Positions 56,993 through 64,000 of a stretch of 64,000 bases of DNA are shown piece by piece. How positions within the stretch are numbered: the stretch's first letter is position 1; every line of letters begins with the position of its first letter. The stretch is from Malania oleifera (lineage: Eukaryota > Streptophyta > Magnoliopsida > Santalales > Ximeniaceae), in the NCBI RefSeq assembly GCF_029873635.1, contig NC_080420.1, positions 33,688,231 to 33,752,230 on the forward strand, given 5' to 3'. The translations under genes and the position numbers were made by a program. Under the pieces are notes generated by a model. It did not search any database, had not been told where the DNA came from, and saw only the letters and a list, made by a program, of their open reading frames with translations.

Positions 56993-57480
56993 TTACATTT
57001 TAGAAATTTTCTTATTTTTCTTCTCAAGTATTTTAAGAGTGTACAAATATTCTTGTTGTAATTCATTATAAGAAAGCATGCTATTTTCATTTTTTGAATC
57101 ACTCGAATAATAGGATGAAACAGAGCAGAAAGATAGTACCTCGTGGTCTCTGTGAGCCATCAAACATAGATTTGCAATTTGGTCATCACTAGATTCGGAT
57201 TCTGAACTACTGGTACTATGAGTATCCCAACCAACCTTTAGTGCCTTCTTCTTCTTCTTAGACACTTTCTTCAGTAGGGGGCAATCAAACATGATATGCC
57301 CAACTTGGTCATCACTAGATTCGGATTCTGAACTACTGGTACTATGAGTATCCCAACCAACCTTTAGTGCCTTCTTCTTCTTCTTAGACACTTTCTTCTG
57401 TAGGGGGCAATCAAACATGATATGCCCAACTTCTCTACAGTTATAGCATGTAGGAAGATCATCCTTTTGCCTCCTTTTGC
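56993..57480 (-). pseudogene. COP-F gag zinc-knuckle region with 126-bp duplication
   Basis: A CX2CX4HX4C knuckle (CYNCREVGHIMFDC, from about 57450) is followed by KKVSKKKKKALKVGWDTHS and a Ser/Glu/Asp tail. The unit from GHIMFDC to ESSDDQ then repeats in frame, so the second copy has only the His-Cys half of a knuckle. After it come IANLCLMAHRD and a heptad-rich end. Confidence 0.85.
57181..57432 (-). repeat. near-perfect 126-bp tandem duplication in COP-F gag
   Basis: 57181-57306 and 57307-57432 are almost identical (by eye one difference, CAGTAGGGG against CTGTAGGGG) and the unit is 42 codons. COP-G has a single copy of the region. Confidence 0.88.
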
Positions 57481-58330
57481 TATACTCTCCTCTTCCTGAT
57501 TTCGAGTTTCAGAATTTTCCGTTAAACTTTTTATTCTTCTTTAGGAACTTTCCGAACTTCCTTGTTAGCAGAGCCATGTCATCTTTTGATTCTGAGTCAC
57601 TTCCTTCACTTGAGATGCTAGACGATGCCTTAAGAGCTGTAACTCTCTTTGCTTTATTCTGCTAATTTTTCCTCTCATTTATCGCTAGCTTATAAGTGAT
57701 GAGCGATCCAATCAATTCATCAATTGACATTTCTTTTAGATTCATTCCTTCGACTATAGCAGTAGCTTTAGTTTCCCATATTGGCGGTAATCCCCTAAGG
57801 ATTTTCCTAATCAACTCATAAGTAGCGTAAGATTTACCAAGAGCATTTAATGAATTTGTGATGTGTGTGAATCTAGTGTACATGGATTGAATAGACTCAT
57901 CAGTAGTCATTTTAAATGCCTCATATTCACTAGTAAGCATATCTATCCTACTATCTTTTACTTCCTTAGTGCCTTCATATGTTACTTCTAATTTTTACCT
58001 TATCTCTTTAGCAGTTTTACTGGTCATTACCCTATTAAATTCATTAACGTCTAGTGCACAGTATAGGAGGTTTATAGCAGTAGCATTTATTTGAACAGAT
58101 TTCCAATCATCATTAGTATACTCATCTTCTGTCTTAGGTATATTTACTTTATCAACTACTTTCATTGGAACATGGTTTCCCTTAGAAACTATTCTCCACA
58201 CTTTCTAATCAATATTTAAAAGATATATACTCTTCCTTCATTTCAAGTAGGTGTAATTTACACCACAGAATATTGGTGGTCTAGTGGACGAGTGTCCCTC
58301 ATTGAATGGGGTTACATCGGTGTGTGCCAT
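57481..58330 (-). pseudogene. COP-F gag N-terminal part
   Basis: Frame 58201-57995: WRIVSKGNHVPMKVVDKVN, INLLYCALDVNEFNRVM. Frame 57940-57662: LTSEYEAFKM, IQSMYTRFTHITNSLNALG, KILRGLPPIWETKAT, IGSLITYKLAINERKN. Start-proximal part up to about 58330 contains stops (TPFNEGHSSTRPPIFCG-like). Same order as COP-G gag. Confidence 0.85.
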
Positions 58331-58372
58331 TTTGATCTTTTACAAAAATAGAGGTTAAGTCTATGTAAACCC

Positions 58373-58384
58373 GCTCTGATACCA
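58373..58384 (-). other. COP-F primer-binding site
   Basis: Minus strand TGGTATCAGAGC, two bases inside the LTR: a perfect initiator tRNA-Met type site. Confidence 0.88.
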
Positions 58385-58386
58385 AA

Positions 58387-60337
58387 TGTGAATTACGGTG
58401 TTATCCCAAAAGGAGGGGGGGGGGTGAATTGGGTATTTTAAAAAATAAGTCCTTTAGGTTCTAATTTTGAAAACTATCAATTTCAAACTTTCAAGCTACT
58501 CACAACCACCTCAATGTTTCACAATTAATTAATTTTATGTGTGTCTTTATCAAACATACAATGTTACCCAATTACTCACACACGTACTAAAAGTTCAACA
58601 CATACACAATTGAGATTACGTGGAAATTAAAGAGAGGTAAGGATAAGAGAGATGCAAACTCGATTTTTACGAGGTTTGAACTACCCCAGCCTACATCTTC
58701 ACCTTGAGCAACCCACTCAAGGATTCCACTAAAAGTTTGCTCCTTTAATTGGGATGGAGCTTCCCTTACAACCTGATGCTTACAAGAGGCATAACTTCCT
58801 CCTCAATCTCGGTTCATAGCCTGAACCGTGTATACAAAATAAATATTACAATTTCGGCGACAACTCAAAATGCTTCTAACCAAGCTAGTGAGTACAAGAT
58901 AAATCCTAGCACATAATCATATGATAAATGCTTGAAGCTCAGTATGTATGTAATAATATGATCTTTACAAGAAGAATGATATGCTTCACAAATCTACCTT
59001 TTTATCAATATCTCCAAAAAATAATTTTTATAAATAAATGCTTTGGAGAACTTAGGATTTGAGTTCAAATCACTTTATGCAAAAATACTAAATAAGATCT
59101 TTTTTTAAAAAAATAGTCTTGAATATTATGCAGACCTAAGTTCTTACTATCAAATAACTCATAAGATTAAATCCTTAAATAAAAATATGACTTTGAATAT
59201 TTCAAAGATTTAAAACACTATTTTTCAAATACTTTTTGCACCAATAAGGTAGATCTTTTTGGATAAAAATATAACTTAGAATATCACAAGGATTCAAAAC
59301 TTTAAAATACTATTCCCAAAAGATTTTTCAAATAAATAACTATGGGAAAATAAGTTTCTTGCTCCCAAAAAGAATTTTCAATAAACGAATAATGAAGAAG
59401 ATGACCGATTAATAAAAAATTGAAAGCTCAATAAAATATTTTTCCAAACCTCAAGATCAAACCGGATTTAACAAAAGTTGTGCATGTATTTACTCATATT
59501 TTGAATATGTGAATGTCTAGAAAAATGTGACTTCTTTGTAGTGCAGGCAACGATTCTTAGCAATATGTTCAAAGCTTCTCAAAGGTATGCCAAAGATTGA
59601 TGCAATAAGCTTAAGACTCTCAAGAGATAGGCAAAAAGTCGTGCTCTAGGGTTTAGAAATTATTTTTATAAGTGTTCTCAACCTTAGATTAAATCCTGGC
59701 CGTTGGATCATTTAAAAACAAGAGTTTTCGTTTGTGTCCACGCTGAAACGTGAATTAGCGTCCTGACCTTCGTCGATGAATGGGTACGTTCGTCGACAGG
59801 TGTACAACACTCGTTCATCGACGAGGCCATGAGTTCGTCGATGAGAGCACTGTTTGAACTTTATGGGCTCTCGTAGTTTTTTCATTGATGAGACAACTCT
59901 ATTCATTGCTGAGTAGCCTTCATGTGTTTGTCAATGAGGCTATGGGGTTCTTTGACGAGGCCTCTAAATTTTGCCTCTAAAATTTCTTTCAACTTAGAAC
60001 TAATGTAAATGTATTTTTCATGAAATGCATGAGTCCTAAGGTCTGTCTAAGGTATATTTGAGCTTTGAGTTATATCATATGACATATGTAAATACATTAA
60101 ATTCTAAAAACCCATTCCATTGAAGATCTTGAACTTGAAACTTGCTTCATCATCCTTTCACTCCTTTAGATCCATGGATTGCGCCAAGTGATATGTACTT
60201 TAGGTTCCTCGTGGCTTCCATACAAGTTCATTGTTTGTGCATTCTAAATCATGATCATGTTCACAAACTCAATTGCACAGGTCAAATACCTAGTGATTTG
60301 TCATTATCAAAATAGGATTGGACTTATAGAGTCAACA
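58387..60337 (-). repeat. COP-F 5' LTR
   Basis: 1951 bp, ends TGTTGACTCTATAAG (60337, minus strand) and ...CCGTAATTCACA (58387). Eight-copy array at 59769-59962, TATA-like site near 59670-59662, AAACCCTAG just downstream. By eye it differs from the 3' LTR at many positions and by several small indels. Confidence 0.88.
59769..59962 (-). promoter_or_regulatory. array of eight CGTCGACG-type palindromes (COP-F 5' LTR)
   Basis: CTTCGTCGATGAAT, GTTCGTCGACAGG, GTTCATCGACGAGG, GTTCGTCGATGAGA, TTTCATTGATGAGA, ATTCATTGCTGAGT, TTTGTCAATGAGG and TTCTTTGACGAGGCCTCT. One copy more than the 3' LTR. The distal edge GACGAGGCCTCT is shared with GYP-A. Confidence 0.75.
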
Positions 60338-60625
60338 GGTTGTATAGTTAACCTCTTCAATTGTAACCTCTATGTTTTAGGTTTTAATCTTGGGTGGTTT
60401 TGAGAGAGTTTTGATTTGGCTATTTGTAATCTCCCAGAGTCATTTATGTAACCACGATATTCCTCTACCATAAGTAAGGATTATTAATAAAATTGGGACA
60501 GGGCCGCTATGTGGGTGGCTGCCAGCTCTTCATAGAGTCGGGTAAACATTTTAGTGATTCCTAGAGGAGGTTGTGATAAGTAACGGTTAGCAAATTTCGA
60601 GGACAAAATTTTTATGAGGGGAGAA
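60338..60625 (+). mobile_element. GYP-H 3' internal end
   Basis: Non-coding 3' end of a plus-strand Gypsy: the conserved block in reverse complement of the GYP-A/E copies (GTAACCACGATATTCCTC near 60448) and the tract AAATTTCGAGGACAAAATTT...GAGGGGAGAA against the LTR. All coding parts of GYP-H are absent; COP-F lies immediately to the left. Confidence 0.8.
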
Positions 60626-60780
60626 TGTAGTGATTGCAAAAATAAAATAAATAAATAAATAATAATTAATTAAAAAATATAATATATTTATTTATTTATT
60701 TAGCTTCTGAAGCTTCATGAGAGATTGTAATAAACCCTCCTCACGAATTGTTGCGTCTCTGTCCCTCAGTCTCTCAGTAT

Positions 60781-60871
<91 letters not shown>

Positions 60872-62455
60872 CTCTTTCTCTCTCCCCTCAATTTTCTCGT
60901 CGAAACCTGTGCCGATTTAAGAACGGAAAATAGCCCTAGGTTCCAATTTTGGCCACCAACGTTTTAATCGAGGAGATTTAGTGATTTGGCGTCGTAGACA
61001 CTACTTTTTGGATAAGGTAAGGGGAATAAATTATGTCAAGTTTTATATTAAAAGAAAAAATATTCCCGACTAAATTTGAGTACTTACATTTAATTAGATT
61101 TGTGTTATTTAGATTATGCCCAAGTTAAATTGAGTATGTGAAACTAATTATATCTTTGTTCAGATTTTATTTTAAAAATCTGCCTGAATTAAATTAAACT
61201 GCAGAGATTTGAGTATATCGGGTTTTTTTGGAATATAATGGAATTAAATTAAATAGGTGAAATTAATCATACCCTTGTTTTCATAAAAAAAAAAAATATT
61301 TATCTTAGGCAATTATTATATTATGATTTATCATTAAAATTGTGTGGCATAAGTAAGGTTATATTTACTATATAGATAAGCATGTCAGAATATTTTATGA
61401 AGATACAAAATAAAGTATGCTTTTATAAAAATTTATGATAAGATATGTTTCGGAAAGATTTATGATATGATCTTATATGACAGTATTCAGACACATTTAT
61501 GTTATGACAGTATTCAAACATATTCATGATATGACAGTATTAAGACAAAATCATGATATGATAGTATTCAGACATAATTATGGTATGACAGTATTCAAAC
61601 ATATTTATATGATAGTATTCATATTGGTTTTATGAAATGAAATCATGTATCAGTTTTATTATATGAATAGATAGTATTATACGGTATAAGAACCCTAATG
61701 GATTAATTATATTCAAAGCATGGTACCGTAACTAGCCAGATCAGTTAGTGCTACCAAACTACTCAAACAGAGTGTTGGTGTATGGATAGTTGATTGTGCT
61801 AAGAGAAGAGTAGATTACCCCCTGGGAGTTCGAACCAGGCTAGGTTGGTCAATCGTACTTACAGTTGCGTTATGTTTGGCTTAGCGTGGTAGGCTAGCCA
61901 TTGCTAAGTCCTACCTACGAGCCGCATAACACAATTATGTGGAGTTATTACATGATATTATATGATTGCCCATCCAGGAAAATTATTTTATGTATATATA
62001 TCAGATGATTTACGTATACAAAGAAACTTATTATGACAGAGTATGTGATTTCCAGATATATAGGTGTGAGTACAGATTTACGTGATATTATCAATTAAAG
62101 TTAATTATTTAAAATATATATGTATGCTACACTAGAACTCATATTGTCACACACACTGATAATAATCTATTCCGTCAAACTAAAAGGTGTCTTATTCCAA
62201 TAACTTTAATATTTCAGGAAATCCACGAAGTTGAGCTTAGTGAGCTTCAAGAGAGAGGTGGCTTAGATATTATAGTTCAGGGTAAGTATTTGTGAGACAG
62301 GGACATGCTTTGCATATTTTGGGATGTATTATGGATTTTAAGGGGAATATGTATGTATTTATGGTGATTTTAGAACTCTCGTATTGTATATGGGGATTTT
62401 GTATATTTATGCTTCTATTGTGTTGTAGTATGGCACAGATGAGATACTGCAGTTT
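60626..62455 (+). repeat. GYP-H 3' LTR
   Basis: Starts TGTAGTGATTGCAAAA. An (AATA)n-type stretch at 60640-60700 sits where other Gypsy LTRs have the palindrome array; then a (CT)n leader (60781-60859), landmarks GGTACCGTAACTAGC near 61721 and ACACTGATAATAATCTATTCCGTC near 62153 shared with GYP-D. The 3' edge is approximate because a different element follows. Confidence 0.7.
60781..60859. repeat. (CT)n microsatellite in GYP-H leader
   Basis: About 38 CT units with one interruption. Open frames across it are artefacts. Confidence 0.95.
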
Positions 62456-62488
62456 GTCATAATCAAAATAGAAGACGAACTAAAAAAT

Positions 62489-62689
62489 TTAACAACCTTT
62501 TTGTTGTAAGAGCATGTTGAACATGTCCTCCATCTTCTTCTGGAAGGCGGCCATGTTCTCTATTCTCCTTTGGAATATAAGGAATTCCTCACTTGTCACC
62601 CCCAAACGGTCTCCAGGTGTAGAGTGAATGGATTGAGGCAATTGATCACCCGCAGCATGATCTGACCTTAAATTGGTGGTTATTGCCAT
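62489..62689 (-). pseudogene. gag N-terminal relic, Tat-like Gypsy
   Basis: A 66-codon minus-strand frame, MAITTNLRSDHAAGD, PQSIHSTPGD, EEFLIFQRRIENM, KKMEDMFNMLLQQ, then stop. It shares PQSIHSTP-x-D and the following helix with the relic at 12401-12763. About 60 bases upstream (62738-62762) the minus strand reads GTTGACGTCATCTGTGGCA, a decayed version of the same primer-binding-like site. Only a gag start remains. Confidence 0.5.
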
Positions 62690-62762
62690 GATTCAACAAT
62701 CGAAGATCAGAAGTAAGATGAACACCTCTTAGAGGCATTGCCACAGATGACGTCAACTGTTG

Positions 62763-64000
62763 CAGAATAAAAATGTCAAATGACCTCTTATGAACTTTTC
62801 GATCTTGATTTTAAAGACCAAAAAATTCTACTACTCTGATACAAAAATAAAAACCACCTGACCCCCAAGTGGGATACCGGGTACACCTGTCCATAAGTGT
62901 ATGAATAGGTCTACTTTTCTAAGCATGGATGACAAATGAGAAATGGAAGCCGAGAAGTAATTAAAGGAGCACATCTTTCGGTGCATTCCATGAAATTACA
63001 AAGGAGCAAAGAATGAAGTTTTCATTTATTTTAAGTCGTATTTTTATATTTGTCATTTGGGTCTGTAATAATAATCTAGGGTTTGTAATAATTAATGCAT
63101 GACATGCATGGTAGGAACTATAAGCTCAGTAATGATCGTAGATGGACTTTAGGGCTGACTTCAGTCGAATGACCCCAGGTTTTTTAGGCTAAATTAAAGT
63201 GCCTTGACCTTAGATAGACCCTAGGTCCATGCACGTAACTTTAAACTCAAATCAGGACTTAAATGCACACTTTAAGTGTGTTCGATCAAACGAACCAGAA
63301 CCTACATAAAAGCTTCGGTCGACCGAACCTAATAGGGTCAACTTGTTGACTATTCGGCCAACCATTTTAAAATGAACTTGAGTTGTATGGTCGATTGAAC
63401 TGACACGTGGGGTGATTCCCAATGCTCTGGTCGACTGAACCTTTAGTTAAAATCTGACCTGGTTGACCGAACATTAGAATATGGTCAACCGAACTTACCT
63501 TGGTCGACCAAACCTCGGAGGGTCCAAAATCGCCTAAATATGGTCGACCAAAACCTCAATTAAATAATGCCATGGTCGACCAAACTTAGTGTTTTGGCCA
63601 ACTGAACCTCAAATATGGTCGATCGAAACTCTCGAGTTGCTCGATTTTTACCGAGGTTAAAAGGGGCTTAATTTTATTAAACACATTTAAAACAAATTTA
63701 ATAATTCCCCTGATATTTTCAAAGCTCACTCTTCCAAAAACAAAGCCTATACACTCACCCTTTGTTATTCCGTTGCAAAATCTAGCTTGGTGAGAGTGAT
63801 TTTACATTGTCTATACTAGCTTCAAATCTCATTGATTTATTGCTTCATTGATTTTTAATTGAGAGTTTTAGCCAAAGTTTTTTTGCCCCCGGTTTATTTA
63901 ATAACTTCATTGTGTGGGGAAAAATTTGAAGCTTATGAGTCTTGGGATTTGTATTGCAAGATTCTGAGGCTTGTATTTTGATTATGATAAAATTATTTTT
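62763..64000. repeat. LTR-like region running off the window
   Basis: No gene. It may be the 5' LTR of the minus-strand relic at 62489 or a plus-strand LTR: the pattern after 63700 (CTTGGTGAGAGTG, leader-like text) would suit plus orientation. It contains the GGTCGACCGAACC array at 63281-63629. No terminus could be fixed. Confidence 0.4.
63281..63629. promoter_or_regulatory. array of ~12 GGTCGACCGAACC-type palindromes
   Basis: Copies include TTCGGTCGACCGAACC, TGGTCGATTGAACT, TGGTCGACTGAACC, TGGTTGACCGAAC, TGGTCAACCGAAC, TGGTCGACCAAACC and TGGTCGATCGAAAC. Same syntax as the other arrays but with one extra base in each arm. Confidence 0.75.

Larger units (their letters stand above)
50850..60337 (-). 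mobile_element. COP-F: Copia element with both LTRs (degenerate)
   Basis: The only retroelement here with two LTRs around gag-protease-integrase-RT-RNase H in Copia order. Same family as COP-G by LTR ends and protein text. 5-bp flanks differ (CTCTT left, GGTTG right), the left neighbour is GYP-E RT and the right neighbour is the 3' end of GYP-H, and the two LTRs are clearly diverged by eye. The body is therefore probably not a simple insertion. Confidence 0.85.

Noticed and set aside
60717..60933. Ser-Leu repeat open frames
   Set aside because: Translation of the (CT)n run in the GYP-H leader. The same holds for 42094-42448 and 47767-47970.

Overview
The window is plant nuclear DNA, most likely from a eudicot with a repeat-rich genome. 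Evidence: one intron-containing protein gene of a plant alpha/beta-hydrolase type, AT-rich non-coding DNA, many microsatellites, and nested Copia and Gypsy LTR retrotransposons, a CACTA-like DNA transposon and an RTE-type LINE. Nothing bacterial, organellar or CRISPR-like is visible. The species cannot be named from the sequence.

Layout. 1-6.5 kb is AT-rich intergenic DNA with a CACTA-like terminus near 2.9-3.2 kb. 6.5-9.2 kb (minus strand) holds the only gene that looks intact: a six-exon ABHD17-type serine hydrolase of 381 residues. 9.6-12 kb is AT-rich. 12-16.3 kb holds a Tat-like LTR/gag relic, a CACTA-like terminus with a ten-unit hairpin-forming tandem array, a 5'-truncated RTE LINE and a short P450-like relic. 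16.7-27.1 kb holds the 3' half of a Gypsy chromovirus (GYP-A, minus) joined in frame, inside the RNase H domain, to the 5' part of a Tork-like Copia (COP-A, minus). The Copia LTR is split by a Gypsy solo LTR with a perfect 5-bp target duplication. 27-29.8 kb is AT-rich. 29.8-32.5 kb is a Tat-like LTR/leader with a bZIP-type motif cluster and degenerate repeats.

32.6-64 kb is a mosaic of broken elements: a Gypsy LTR fragment, COP-G (Copia, plus) joined to Gypsy pol (GYP-X, plus), GYP-D (plus; LTR, gag, protease), GYP-E (minus; LTR, integrase to RT), COP-F (minus; Copia with both LTRs), GYP-H (plus; 3' end and LTR), and a last gag relic with an LTR-like region running off the window. All retroelement reading frames carry stops, frameshifts or catalytic-site changes, so none looks autonomous.

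The most unusual signal is an LTR feature. Arrays of 7-12 short imperfect palindromes lie upstream of the predicted TATA box in unrelated LTRs. All variants fit one syntax: TTC, zero or one base, GTCG(A/T)C, zero or one complementary base, GAA. The same CGTCGACG-type module, including its central spacer and distal edge, occurs in Gypsy and Copia LTRs. In two related Copia LTRs (COP-G, COP-F) the same slot carries different motif versions. This looks like an exchangeable, enhancer-like promoter cassette. Boundaries and by-eye comparisons are manual and should be confirmed by alignment.
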